Shown piece by piece: positions 24,891 through 37,914 of a stretch of 64,000 bases of DNA. The stretch is taken from positions 94,989,228 to 95,053,227 of the forward strand of contig OY720344.1 of the NCBI GenBank assembly GCA_963082975.1, read 5' to 3'. The notes under the pieces were generated by a model. The model did not search any database, was not told where the DNA came from, and worked only from the letters and a program-made list of their open reading frames with translations. Positions within the stretch are counted from its first letter, which is position 1; each line of letters starts with the position of its first letter. This DNA is from Labia minor (lineage: Eukaryota > Arthropoda > Insecta > Dermaptera > Spongiphoridae). A program made the position numbers and the translations under genes.

Positions 24891-27800
24891 GTAAGTTAAC
24901 CCATCATCATTGACATCCATTATCAGAGGACATTAACAAAACTATTTAACATTAACTATTAATATTAACAACCCTTAACAAAACTAATGAACAGTATTAC
25001 TCAATGAAAACTAAATCCAACCGATTATTCTCTTTAAATAAAGGATGAAAATAACACTTTTATTTTCTTTCTACCTTTTAACCCTCAACCTACTCCTCAA
25101 CATCCTCACGTAACATCCCTTTAGCTTTTATTCATATTTTTTACGATTAAAAATTTACGGGTTTCATTGTTTGTATATTCTCTTGAAAAAAAAAACCAAT
25201 AAGCAGAAAATAAAATTGCAACGTTTTTCATGCATATATTTCATGATATAATATATTTCTATATAAAATATGTTTTTATTTGTATATTTTAGAGCTTACA
25301 GTACTATAAATGAGGTTTTAAATTTCCAACCCAAAAACAATTTACTTTGTCTATTGAAACATATATTACCTGTATATTTTTATACAATATTATAATATTA
25401 GACACTTTTATTTACAATAATATTTATTATATTTTGTAAATAATAAATACATAACATTATCATTCTTTATATTAATTGAAAACAAAATCAATTATATTTT
25501 TATTAGATATTTGATAATATAAATTAAATAAGTTTAATAATAATAAATGCATGTAAATAATTCAATATTGATAAGTACAAATAATTAAATTAATCATATT
25601 AATATTTAAGAGCAGGTTAACCAACATCTTATTCCTACATATGTTTAATTAAAAGCATGTAAGATTTATAATCGAAACAGATTTTATAATTGACATTTTG
25701 TATAACTTATTGATAAACAAAATATAACACATTCATTAATATTGATTATATATGAATTTTTTTTTCAAATGTATATCTCAAGTTAAACATTTTATTTAGT
25801 TGTCCACTTAATCATGCAATACAATAGTAACATAAATAAATATCCATATATTCATATATGATTAGATTATTTGTTTTATTTATTTATTTATTATATAAAT
25901 TTATTATTAAAAAAATAATTAATTAATTTTATAATAAAATAATAAATATACCATTTCAATGTAATTTATATAATATATATTATATTTTTATTGCGTCATC
26001 TTGATTAATTATGACCTACCCTATCATTCGAATAACTTACTTTGTTTTAGGAATTTAAATATTAATTCAATATTTATAATATTTACTTATTCCAATTTAT
26101 TATTCTAAATAATTATTTATATCCTATTTAAAATTAAAAGAAAAAAATGTATATAAAATAAATTCAAAATTCTTCTATTGTCTTATTTAATAAAAACTGG
26201 AACAATTACCTAAAAACTAAATCCACGCTAAGGGATACACATCTCAAACATCTGAAATACACAATGAACGGATTAAAATTTTTATAATATTAAAATTAAC
26301 TGTATTCTAAATTTAAGAGAGGTTAACAATTTAATATTAGTTTGATTTATTTTAAATATTTCAAATTTGAAACTTTATACATACTCTATATAGATTATTT
26401 ACTTTTATTTGCTTTGTCCAAGATATTAGATATAATAATTATAGTAAGAAAATAATTTATGTGTTGTCATTTAGAATGCATACATCACTCTAAAACCAAT
26501 TGAACTCTCTTTGATCAGATAATTCCAATCAAATGACAATAAATTGGCTCACCTTGGGACAGTACACAACAAGAAAGTTTTATTTTTTTTCCTTAAATTT
26601 TAAATTTATTCTTAGTACTTACAAAGTGCAGAACAATCAAATAGACAGATGCGTTTTGATTAAATTGAAAAAGCAGGTTAGAATTTATTCAAATTTTAAA
26701 TTTTAAAACATGCCTAGTAACTTTGAAAAATAATTTCGATAAGTTTTAAAGTGAATTTTATATCAAAATAATTTGAAATAAAAGGTATTATATCGAAATT
26801 TAAAAATCTTTTCTTTAATAATTGTTCTAGTGCTAACAGCATCTAATTCTAAAGTTACAAAATTTGTGGATGAAACACATTGGGATTTATTAGGCTTAAG
26901 GATTAGAAATAAAGATTATCAAAATTCAGACAGTGTTTTGTAAATAAAATTACTAATATTTAACTTTTCACATTTACTTTTAAGAGTCCATGATAGGACA
27001 CTAGGTAGTACATCTTGGGACTAGTTAAAGTGTACTAAATATTTTTTTAAAATTTTTCTATAATCGATATGAGAATTAATTAGTAATTTAGACACCGACT
27101 CCACGAATAATAAGCAAAATTTTGACAATAATTCATCATTATAAAGAAATTGAAAAACAGATTGAACAAATAAATACATAACGAGAACACATAAATAATT
27201 ATATCTTTCTATTCTATTAAAATTTATAGGAAAAAATTGATTTCTAAGGGCTCTGAGTAATATTTTTTTCTGAAAGGGGGGTATTGATTTTAATTTGTTG
27301 GAATTAAATAGTCTGTATGTATACAAACGTACTATATGTTCAAATTTATTTTTAATTTAAATTAATCCTCCTTTCATTTTCTGATTTAATTAGTACATTT
27401 TAGAGAAAAAATTAAAGTAGTGTTACATCTTATAAATATATTTATATGGATTTGTGTTTTTGAATCGTATGATGAAATTTCTTCTTTCTTTTCAAAAAAA
27501 CTATAAAATTTTTTTTGAATTTATCTGAAAAACAAATTAATAAAATTAAAGAATTATTTTAAAATACTAAATTAAAAATTGAAATTAAATTTTGTTTACT
27601 TTTCCGGCTAAGTTCATATTAATCAAAATAATTTAATTAAATATATTTTTATTTAAAATATTAAGAAAATATGTGTTTTTCATAATTCTGTTTTAAAATT
27701 TCTCATTTCTAATAGAAGCATGAAATTCTCTCTGCTTTTATATGAAATTCATGGAATACCAAAGGGCCACCAGGAACTTTTAAATAAACAAATAAATAAT

Positions 27801-28064
27801 AATATTGTATAGACTTTTTCATATTAACTTTAAGGTAACTTTCAAGTGTACATTATTTTTCTAAACTAAAATATTAGAAACCACTTAAGTTTTCCAAACA
27901 TGAACCTAGTGGGAAATCAAATTCATGTTTTCGGAAATAGTATAATAATAATATAATATTTATAATTAAAAAAATTAAAAAGATCAAGCTTTGGTCTAAA
28001 TAAAATTTTTGCCAAGTCAAATTTAAAAGACACTTGTGCATTCTCCTATAAATCTAAAATAAGT
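24891..28064. other. Long AT-rich stretch, possible intron
   Basis: Begins with the GTAAGT donor of the candidate gene. I found no exon-like block, RNA gene or clear transposon in it. Open frames such as 27021-27326 (minus) have no recognisable features. Confidence 0.4.
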
Positions 28065-28720
28065 TGACCTGTGGCCAGGTCCGAACCGACCGACTGTTTG
28101 AAATAAATTAATTTCCAGCTACAGAAACAATTTCAAATAATTTTAATATATCTATTAATGTAATAAAAACAGATATGGATACATAAATAATAAATATAAA
28201 CATTTTTAATTTTATTTTATTTATAATATATATGCAAGACCAGGCTGTGACGTCATGAATGGCTGGATGACGTCATATAATTTTAAATCAAGAAAAAACT
28301 AATAAATATGATTTTTCTCGAGGATAAACCAATACAAAGTGCATGATTCGTGGTGATATATAAAAAAATCTCCTTTGGTGTGAAAATAACCCTTTCCTTC
28401 CTATCGTCGATCGCTAATACTACCACTTCCGGTTTCCGGAATTGCACCAAAAGTTGATCAATTCATCCCACTGATGCATTAAGTAAATATACCAAATTTC
28501 ATCAAAATCGGTTAAGCCGTTCAGGCTGTACACATCTATACGGACGGACGGACGGACGGACAGACGGACGGACGGACAGACATCATGCTAAAAATACTTT
28601 TTTCTGTTTAGAAAATGCATGATTCGTGGAGATATGTAAAAATCTCCACATGTGAAAATTGGTGTGAAAACAATACCTCCCTTACTATCGTCGGTCGGTA
28701 AAAATCTATTACATTAGCAT
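28065..28720 (+). repeat. Dispersed repeat D, copy 1, with (CGGA)n
   Basis: Shares several long blocks with 58750-59545: TGTGGCCAGGT with CCGACCGAC, a GCTGTGACGT block, TACTACCACTTCCGGTTTCC, AAAGTTGATCAATTCATC and ATCATGCTAAAAATACTTTT. Between the last two is a CGGACGGACGGA tract at about 28543-28582 that is expanded here and nearly absent in the other copy. The block order differs between the copies. The AAAAAACTAATAAATATGAT and ACCAATAC stretch is also shared with 56095-56150. The class is probably a non-autonomous Helitron or MITE. Confidence 0.7.
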
Positions 28721-29494
28721 TTAATTTTATTATATAATATATTAAAAAAAGGTTTATTTATGAAATATTTGTTAGGTAATTTAGAATTTATGTGTAAATA
28801 GTTTTAAGTGCCGAGTGTGTGTGTTTGGTTCCCAAGAATTTAATTGTGACAATCCCTACACGTTTATGCAATCAAGCGAGATTGACTTGGCAAAAGGGTT
28901 ATATAACTTTCAGGGGATATTATGTATATAAATAAGTAAATAACAAAATATATTATATATTACTATTTTATATATATTTATAAATATATTATATATTACA
29001 TTAATATTTAATAAAATAAAAACAAACATACAACATTAATATAAAGAAAGTATTGTCCATCATTACACACTTATTTTGACATCTTTCTGGCAGTATTCAG
29101 AAATTCCACTAAGAAACCTCTTCATGTTTTCTACTAATCTACGAATCGATCATATGTTGCTAAGGGCTTCTTCGACACCGTAAAAACTGATCTCAGAAGG
29201 GTTCGGTGGATATGTTTTTTATGTTCAATTCACAGATTTTATAACCAATCATGATAACTTCTGACACTCTCACTATAAAACTACAAAAATATTTTGAAAT
29301 TTAAATAAAAAGTCTCTTTAAAATTTTTCGAAGATTTAAATTAGTTTTCATTTTCATAAATATTAAACTGTAACTGTTCAAGAAGTATATTCCTGAGCTA
29401 CATAACTTGAGGTCAATTGAACAGACATCAGTTTGAAAACATTATAAAATGTTTGTTTTGTTTTTAAATAAATAAGTTTAGAATATAGTTGATA
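28721..29494. other. AT-rich stretch with possible transposase remnant
   Basis: No intact gene. On the minus strand, 29060-29210 gives a broken translation containing GVEEALSN and RRLVENMKRF, vaguely like the C-terminal part of a mariner-type transposase. The similarity is too weak to call. Confidence 0.3.
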
Positions 29495-30016
29495 AAAACT
29501 ATCACCTGTTATCAAGCATTAAATCGTCAAAATTATTATCAAAGGGGATTAAAATTAAAATATATAAAACAATTATTTTGCATGTTGTATTATATGGGTG
29601 TAAGGCATGGCCTATGACCCTGGAAGACGAGAGTAGATTTAGAGTATTTGAGAATAGGATTCTTGGCAGTATTTATGATCCAAGGAAAGATGAGGTGACC
29701 GGGGAATGGCAGAGACTGGATAGCGAGGAATCGCATCTCCAGACATAGTTAGGGTTATAAAATCGAGAAGGCTTCGAAGGGCAGGGCACGTGGCTAGAAT
29801 GGGAGAGGAAAGAATGTCGAAAAATATATTGGTGGGGAGTCCGATTGGGAATCCTCTGCTTGGACGCGGTGAGTGGACAATATAAAAAAGAAAGTGAGAG
29901 AGATGGGAGAAGGTAGGGGTTGGATGGTTGTGGCTCAGGATAGGGACACTTGGAGAAATATGGTTGCTACGGTCAAGAACTTTTGAGATCCTTAGAGCAA
30001 CATATAGATAGATAGT
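29495..30016 (+). pseudogene. LINE type 1, 3' fragment
   Basis: Shares with 22380-23605 the AAAATTATTATCAAAGGGGAT block, the TTGTATTATATGG-TAAGGCATGG block, AGGCTTCG-AGGGCAGG-CACGTGG and the AACTTT-GAG...TAGAGCAACA end with a (GATA)n tail. Stops interrupt every frame. It lies 226 bp left of the repeat that hosts the hAT transposon. Confidence 0.8.
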
Positions 30017-30241
30017 TGATGAACTTTAAAAAAAAAATAAAATTATTTTTTTATTTTTTTTTTAAATTTATATCTCTGCAACACAATCGACAGTGAGGTT
30101 TAAACATTTATAAAATGAACAAATTTTTAAATTTACTATTTTTAACTTAGTAATTTGTCTTATCCGTCAGTTACACATAAAGAAGATAGTTAATAGATGA
30201 AAATAAATATTAGATTTAGATTATAGGGAATTAGAATTAAA

Positions 30242-30441
30242 ATTTATAAATAATTTCTCTAAAATTTTTATTTTTAATAAGGTAATAACGCTTGAATTAA
30301 CAAACGAAGTATAGATCAATAGATTAATTAAAGTTGCCATGATCCATCCAAAACAGACATTGATATATTAGTAATTCCGACCTGGTATCAAATAAATTTA
30401 TGAAGCTGGTTAATTTTGGATAAATTTCTATTCATCTAATT
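30242..30441 (+). repeat. Host repeat E, left part (hAT-interrupted copy)
   Basis: Nearly identical to 62981-63172. Here the repeat is split by the hAT element at its ATCTAATT target (30434-30441). The right part resumes at 33731. Confidence 0.9.
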
Positions 30442-30827
30442 CATAGGTTCTTAAACTTATGTACTCCACGGACCCCCACTTGAAAAAATTTTTTTTGACG
30501 GACCCCCATCACAACTTTAGGTACTTTACGTCATTTTATTAATTAATTTCTGGCTTACGATCTCATAAGGACAAGGATATATGATGAATATTTCTAACAG
30601 TGATTGGTGAATAACGATTTTTTTGCATATTGTAGAACACATTTTATTAGAAATTATAATATTGAAGAAAGAAAATACAAACATTGTCATAGCAACAAAT
30701 CTCACAAATTATAATGGGTACTTACATTAAATTCATATAAATATTTTATAATTTTTTTCAGAAAATATTAAATAAGAAATATTTTAAAAAATAACTGCAT
30801 CTATCTCATTAAATATAACTTACATAT

Positions 30828-32682
30828 TTAATGAGATGTATGCAGTTGTTTTCTTGAAACAAGAATCTCAATATCTGGCTTAATATTGGAAACTTTTAAT
30901 CTAAGATCCGGCTCTACATTTAATTTGTTTCTATATTTAGACTTAATATAAAATAGTACCGAAAAAGCTTGTTCGCATAAATATGTTGTGCAGAATGGAA
31001 TCAAGTGTTGAAGTGCTTTATTTGCAAGCGCAGGATAATCTGACCTGAGAAGTAACCAAAAGTTGCTCAATTCAGTTTTGTTAAATTTTAGTTTATAAGT
31101 TGTATCACATGATAATTCCACGAGAATATCTTGTTCAGGTGCAGATAAATGTTTAGCATTTGTAATTTCCATATTAAATGGATCTCTGATCCAGTTATTG
31201 CAAGGATCAGGAGTAGAAAAATACTTCCTGAAGTTGCTTTTCAAAGTAATTAAATGTTCAACAAATAATTGACGCGTTTGATTAAGCAATTTTTCACTGG
31301 AGCTTTCTATGAAATCATTGAGAGTTGGAAAAGACTCATATACACCGTTCTGGATGCGTTTCGACCACAAGTCGATTTTTTTAATCATTGCTTCTATTTT
31401 ATCTTCAACTTTAAATATATTTACAACAGTACCTTGCAGGCTCAAATTAAGTTCGTTCAATTTTGTAAAAATATCAGTCAAGTAAGCCACCTTAGCTAAC
31501 CAGATAAAATCATTGAAACATTCGGTCAGTTCAAAAATCTATTAAAAACAATCGTATTTCATCTCGAAGCTCAAAAAGGCGAATGAGTACTTTCCCGCGG
31601 GACAACCAACGTACATCTGTATGTAATAATAAATGTGTATGTTGACTACCCATTTCCTCACACAAAATTTTAAAAACTCTGGAATTAAGTGGACGAGCCT
31701 TAATGAAATTGACAATTTTAACTACTTCGTCTAATGTTCTTTTCAAATCTGGTGACATATTTTTGGCTGCTAATGATTCTCTGTGAATGCAGCAATGATT
31801 CCAAACAACCTGAGGCGCAACATTTTTAATAAGAGCAATCAATCCAGTTCTTGTACCTGACATTGCACGAGCACCATCAGTGCAAATTCCAACACATTTT
31901 GGCCACTCTATTTCATTTTCGGTTATAAAATTATTCAAACTGTTAAATATGTCATTAGCTGTCGTTCGTGAAGGTAGTGAATCACAAAACAATACATCTT
32001 CTTGTATTTGATTTTCAAACTCATATCTAATGAAAGCTAACAAATTGGCATTATTAGTGACATCAGTACTTTCATCCAATTGTAATGAGTAATAGTGACT
32101 TTTGCGCACTCTCGATATTAATTCTTCTTTTATATTACATGACATGTCTTCAATCCTATTCTTAACCGTATCATTTGATAATGAAATCAAATTTATATCG
32201 TTTGCTGCTTTAGTTCCTAACATTATATTTGTAATTACTTTTGTAGCAGGAAGAATTAATTGCTCTGCTATATTATGCGGCTTTCCTGCTTTAGCAATAA
32301 GTAGAGCTACTTCATATGATGCCATTACTGCTTTCTTACTCATACCACCAGATCCCGTCTTTACCATCAATTTCTGACTTGAATTAAGTTCTTCTTTTAT
32401 CATTTTAAAAAATTCGATAGACTTACTAACATGCTCGCTGTGCTTTGTTTGTAAATGACGTCTGAGATTAGCAGGTTTCATACTTTCATTGGATAAACTT
32501 TCCTGACATAGAACGCAGACTGGTCTTTCCACATCATTGTTGCAAATATAAGTAAATCCAAATGATAAATAATCATCCGAATATTTTCTAGTTTTGCGTT
32601 TCTTGGTAGAGTTTGCTGTTGATGCCTCATCATCTGATTCTTTCCGTTTCTGTGTTGAACCAGTTTGTAGCCAACGATCCAT
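30828..32682 (-). pseudogene. BED-finger hAT transposase (ZBED5-like), one frameshift
   Basis: Cut-and-paste transposase in two adjoining frames. The first (32682-31531) starts MDRWLQTGSTQKRK. It has a BED-like zinc finger (C56-x2-C59, H76, H81) and the catalytic-domain motifs LDESTDV (D203) and CTDGARAMSG (D269), with C297-x2-H300. The second (31490-30828) has the hAT dimerisation region, including TTYLCEQAFSVLFYIKSKYR near its end. Between them one shift in or near A/T homopolymers at about 31533-31550 changes the frame. On the far side the frame reads ELTECFNDFIWLAKVAYLTD and is open into the second part. I see no other break in over 600 codons, so the loss is recent or could be a sequencing error. 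The protein resembles the ZBED5/ZBED8-type hAT proteins found in many animals. Confidence 0.93.
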
Positions 32683-32710
32683 TTTATGGAGTAATTTATT
32701 AACATTGAAC

Positions 32711-33023
32711 TACAATAATATAAATATAATATAAATATAATATAAATATAACGAATTATTATTTACTAGCTATGTTTTAATATGATTTTAAATGAATGTT
32801 TTAATATCATTTTAAATGAATGTTTTAAATCATTTTAATAAATGTTTTAAATCATTTTAATAAATGTTTTAAATCATTTTAAATAAATGATTTAATATCA
32901 TTTTAAATGAATATTAATTTATATAATAAATATATTTCGTAATTTGATTCTAAAATATTATTAATTTCGTAATTTGATTCTAAAATATTATTAATTTCGT
33001 AATTTGATTCTAAAATATTATTA
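32711..33023. repeat. Subterminal tandem repeats of the hAT element
   Basis: Three short arrays lie upstream of the transposase start. They are an 11-bp unit ATAATATAAAT about three times (near 32715-32751), a degenerate unit of about 22 bp containing TTTTAAATGAATG or TTTTAATAAATG (about 32775-32915), and a 30-bp unit containing AATTTGATTCTAAAATATTA about 2.8 times (32941-33023). Subterminal repeats are transposase binding sites in some hAT elements, but whether these act so is unknown. Confidence 0.8.
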
Positions 33024-33730
33024 AAATAAATATTTTTTATTCATAAAACTAACTTATACTTACTCTCAAAAACAGCCTTTCTGGGAAATTGCAAAATGTG
33101 TTTAGTGTTTTTATAAAATAATGATCATGCAAATTACACTAAAAATTAAAAAAAATTATTAGCTATAATAAACTATTATTAGCTATAATTTAATTATAAT
33201 TAATTAAATTAATAAAAATAATTTAAAGATACAACTCGTTGAGAAATGAACTTATAATTAACATTTGCTTTAAAACTGTTTAAAACCCCAGAGTGGACGC
33301 TGACAATTTGGGTTTTTCCGGGTAAGACTGTCCCCTCCCCTGGTTTTCCCCAATAACAAAGTGAAAGAAAATTCCCTTATATGCCTCCCCTTCCGAGCCC
33401 CTAAGAGGGGTTATTTTAAAGGAACAATCGAAAAATGATTTTAAATGAATGAATGGATGAAAATTCAAATTTTATATATAGTTTTTTATATATGTTTATT
33501 TATTCACAAAAAATTAATTGACATAATTATCAATTTAATAAAATAAAATAGTATTATTAATAGTATTAAATTATAGCCGTAATTCTCTAGGAGGATATAG
33601 TTAAACAATGAACTTTAAATATTTATATATGTATATATTTTTACGATGATTTTTTTCCGAGGACCGCGGACCCCCAGTAAAGGCTTCGCGGACCCCCAGG
33701 GGTCCGCGGACCACAGTTTAAGAACCACTG

Positions 33731-34221
33731 ATCTAATTAAAGTATGAACTTACTAGTTCCTTTCAATCTCTGGAACGAGTAACTTAATAAGTAGGTGGGA
33801 TTCATGAAAAAAAATTTCTTTTTATATCTTTAAATTAAAAAACATCATTCAAAAGTCACAAAGTGACAAATTAATTGTATTTGAAAAATATGTTGAAAAA
33901 AAACTAATTTTTCAAATAATTCATCAAATAAGCAGAATCTAGAAGAAACGTGGATATATCCTTCGACTTGACTAGTGATAAATGAGCATTAAATTTAATA
34001 AATAATTTTCTTTTTTGTTTGAAAATTTTCGAAAGAATTAAAAATTTTCTTTTATCTTTCATAAACGTGAATAATTTCTAAATCAGAATATCTATTAATT
34101 TTTTCTTATTTTGGACTAGTACATATATAAAAATCATTTTTACCAAGATTACTAAGATTGGAAATTAAATTTAAAAAAAAAATGTTAAAATTTGACATTA
34201 TCTCTATAAAAAGAAAAATTA
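33731..34221 (+). repeat. Host repeat E, right part
   Basis: Continues the repeat begun at 30242 and matches 63165-63660. Relative to that copy it has small indels, for example TATATCCTTCGACTTG against a form with an added TCTAAATAGTCTA. It runs directly into repeat C. Confidence 0.88.
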
Positions 34222-34800
34222 GCTGGAGTGTCTCCTCATCTCGCAATTTGAATTGGATTAAATAACATAATATATTATATTTAAATTATAAATTAAAATT
34301 AATAAATATTATTTATTAAACGAGCGCATGTTTGGCTCTTTGTTGATGGAACAACGTCACGTGTTGGCGCGTGAGATTTGCAGTGTTAAAAAATTAATTC
34401 TGGTACTTTCAGCTATTCAATCAAGCTGAGATTCTATATATAGCAGTTTTATACAATTTTTAATCATGTGAAAAACTATCAAACATATATCTTTATTTTT
34501 ACGGTCACTTTAGAGGAAACAACATCAAAACGTTGTAGGTAATGACCCTCTTCCGGTTGAGCTACATATCTCAAAAGTTGATGGAAAACTACGAATTTTG
34601 AATAATGACCATAAACCAAATTTCATCATTCTAGCTCAAACCGTTTTTGCGTAATCTTGTCTACATACACACTTAGGAAAATTTTCTCAACCTTAGTGAA
34701 AATGATTCAGGAACCTTCAAAACGTATAAAAACATCAAAATCTCAACATCGAAAATTTTCGTGATCGCAATACTATCTCTAGCGAGATAGTAAAAATTAG
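34222..34800 (+). repeat. Dispersed repeat C, copy 1, with terminal hairpin
   Basis: A family of about 580 bp with inverted copies at 42584-43102 and 54283-54902 and fragments at 62735 and 63660-63946. It starts CTGGAGTGTCTCC, contains CGTTTTTGCGTAATCTTGTC and AAGGAACC-like blocks, and ends in ACTATCTC-TAGC-GAGATAGT, a perfect 8-bp hairpin (34772-34791). A TC-like start and a hairpin close to the end would fit a Helitron-type element, but no clear CTRR follows, so the class is open. Confidence 0.75.
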
Positions 34801-37129
34801 AAGGAACTTGGAATGATGTGCTCCAAGTTCCTCTTAAAAAGGGGATTTTGTCAGTGAAATTTATAATATGAAGTAGCTAATTATTAGTATTGATACAATA
34901 ACTTACTTATTAATAGATATAAATAATATCAAAATACATGGAGAGATTGGGTGAGTAAAGTTACATTCGGGTGAGGGTATATGGGTATATGGGTATATGG
35001 TATATGGAGATGGGACAATTGGATAATGATCTTTAGATTAATATAATTGCTGGTATATCTAAGAAGTTTAGTATAGAAATAAATTTATATATAAAATATA
35101 TCAAAATAATTTTATTTATTTATGGATCAACCTCGAATTTAGAAATTTTTTTTATTTATTTGAACACACTAATTAATTTAATTAATACATATTAAACACA
35201 TAGAAAGGCAAAGTCAATGAATTACTAATTATTTTTAAGTTAAAAAATTATAATATTAAAACAGTGGGGGGTTTCTCGGCACCAAAGATGTCCTCGACAA
35301 ATCTTATTTTTGTGGAAGGGATAAAAAAAATTGGAGAAACGTTTGACAAAGAGTATAGAACTCAAAGGAAACTATGTTGAAAAAAAAAATGATCCAAAAA
35401 CCTGTGTTTCATTCAAAAAGTCACGGTCTTATTGACATGCCCTCACTACTACACACTCTATCAACCATTATAATAAAATCACATTTTTAAATTTATTCCT
35501 TATTTAATTCTTTCTTAATAAATTAATATATCAAATAAAGTACTATATATGACTATTTTAAAAATATTTTTTCTACCAGTAAGGAAGTAATATTACAATA
35601 TTATGTTTTATAAAAGTTATGTTAACTTTTCAACCACAACCCTTGTATCTTCCTTTTATTCGCCCTTCAATACCCCATTGCTTTCCACCAACTTCCGACA
35701 TTTTAATTAAAAAAAGTATTTAATAATTTACATTATATTTAAAAGAATTAAGTAATTCTTTCTCATTTCAATAGATTTATATAAACATAAACTTTATATT
35801 GTTGTTTTAAGTTAAATAATAAAAAACAAAACAAAACAAGTAGACTATGTTTTTTTAATTTTCCACAAGTTTTTCTTTTATTTCATATATATATATCTTA
35901 TAATACATTTATCATTATTTACAAAAATACTTATTTTCGTGAATAAAAAGAAATACGGTATTTAATATTTATATTTATATAAATGCGAAATACCTAATTT
36001 TGAAGGGTATCCTCTCAACCAAATGATTTTGTTTTCTCACGGGGTTTAGAAAGAAAAAAATAGATATACCAGGTTTCCCCAGTTTCTCTTCCACTATCAT
36101 CATAGCAAATAGCTTTGACAAGTTTTCCAACCTTTTAATTCACCCCTCTCCCCTGCTATTACTAGGATCCCTGTAAAATTCTTTCTCTTCCTAACATTCT
36201 TCTCTTTCCAGTCCGGCTTTGTAATTATTAATTTTTTACTCATAAATAATTAATAATATAATATATTATGATGTGAGATATGAAATATTCGATATAAGTA
36301 TGTAAAATAAACAATTTATAAATGTTAACTGCTGTAAAAATGAAAATAAAAATAAAAAATAACTGGTATTTGATCATGTTATGAAATCTTTTTCAAGTAC
36401 AAAAGCGAGCCGTTAACATTCCACTTTGCTGATCGTGAATTTACCAGCTCCTACCTCTCTTTCCTCATATTTTCGTCCTTATACCTTACTCAACTCTTTT
36501 TTCATTTATTTTCCCTTCTTGTTACTCCATCAAAAATGAGCTAACATTTTTTTCTGCTTTAAAGAGCTTCTTAAAGAAGTTGATATAAGAGTAGGAGGAT
36601 AAGGGGCCGATGCGAATACTTAGGTCTTAAAAATACCACCCACTTGAGTGAAAAAACAAATATGACCGATTGGAGCATCAATTGATTCAAACCTTACACT
36701 ATTAAACGCACTTAATATCCAAGGAATGTTTTCTCTCTTTCTAAAATAAATATATATATATATAATATAAATATATATATATAAGATTATATGAGCATGT
36801 TGATTAAATAGAATTGTAAGGAATATACAAACTTACGGTACATAAATTTCAATCATTACATTAAGAAATATTGGTGTAAAAGTATTAAATTAAATTGATA
36901 AAATAATTTAATTTTTTGAAGAATTAGTTTAATAAATGAAAACATATGTTTATAGTAGTTTCTGTGAATAAATACAATAAAGTGTATATCAATTTTATAA
37001 TTCTGTTTTGGGGTTCATAGATGTGTTGCAATTTCTCATTATGTCATTTAAATACCAGTAATTTCATTTGCTTTTATGTATTAATGCATTGAAAGACAGA
37101 AAAGTATGGCCTATTGATAAAAAATAATA

Positions 37130-37149
<20 letters not shown>
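34801..37149. other. AT-rich stretch, no gene recognised
   Basis: Contains a GGTATATGG short tandem at about 34976-35008, (TA)n near 36755-36783, and slightly G+C-richer patches at 35260-35440 and 36000-36230. None of these gave a convincing exon. Confidence 0.4.
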
Positions 37150-37160
<11 letters not shown>

Positions 37161-37335
37161 AAGATTTTTGTCTACACATGCTGAGAATTTAAAAATTTCT
37201 ATATATCTTCGCATTTCATGACCTCTAGAATCCAAAAGTGACTTTAGAATTTTTCATGACTGTCTGCTGAAATTGGCTGAACCGATTTCGATGAAAATAC
37301 ATCACAATGTTCTTGCATATGTCAGAAATTATTTT
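37150..37335 (-). repeat. Dispersed repeat B, copy 2
   Basis: Reverse copy of the family at 14955. It has AAGATTTTTGTCTACACAT next to a (TA)n tract, CTTCGCATTTCATGACCT, and GGCTGAACCGATTTCGATGA. Confidence 0.6.
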
Positions 37336-37914
37336 TTTAAAATTTGATATCTTTAGCAAAGAATACAATACAAAGAATGAATGAAAAAATTTTTTATATG
37401 AACGAGATAAGTTAATTGAAAAATTCAAGATTTCTTTTAGAATGTACTTGAAAAAAAAAATAATTTACTCGTTATTTAACTTAAATTAATCAATTATTTA
37501 TTTCATTGTTACATCTATATAAGTTACAGGGTTCGACTTCTGACACGGTTTTTAAAAAATGAAATATCCTGAAGAACGTTTATGTTGTGGCTTGGATAGC
37601 TCCTTCTTTTATCAACTTTTATTTATTTCGAGAGCAGAAGGACTTTTGATTGGAACAATCAAGATTCGATCTTACGAAAAAACATTTAATTGAATTTAAG
37701 TCTAAGTTTATTATTATTATTATTATTTATGTTATAAAAGTACACTTTCAAATAGAAACACTTTTCACTTAGTGAATTAATAAAATTGAATTTAAAAAAG
37801 ACGTGAATGGAATACCAGCTCTTTAGTCGAACCGAGTTAAGTTTTTTTTTTTTTTGGGAACGTGCATTTCCGATATTTTCGCAATAGGAAATGCCAAATC
37901 GTTACTTATATAGG
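37336..37914. other. AT-rich spacer between two repeat B copies
   Basis: No gene seen. A CGTGCATTTCCGATATTTTC block at about 37860-37900 is unassigned. Confidence 0.4.

Larger units (their letters stand above)
30442..33730 (-). mobile_element. Nearly complete hAT transposon, 8-bp TSD ATCTAATT
   Basis: The ends are CATAGGTTCTTAAACT... and the reverse complement CAGTGGTTCTTAAACT..., each running into a G+C-rich CCACGGACCCCC or CCGCGGACCCC block. The flanks ATCTAATT at 30434-30441 and 33731-33738 are an exact target duplication. The element is 3289 bp and encodes a BED-type hAT transposase on the minus strand. About 1 kb lies between the right end and the transposase start and contains tandem repeats. 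The pre-insertion sequence is preserved at 63161-63180, where the same repeat has a single ATCTAATT. Confidence 0.95.

Noticed and set aside
28543..28582. Short regular repeats that might suggest a CRISPR array
   Set aside because: It is a simple tetranucleotide tract without spacers, in an animal genome.
29060..29210. Possible mariner transposase remnant on the minus strand
   Set aside because: Only scattered residues look right, with stops and no catalytic motif. Noted in the spacer entry only.
35260..35440. G+C-richer block after TTAAAACAG, considered as an exon
   Set aside because: The acceptor-like start is followed by short frames with no donor at their end.
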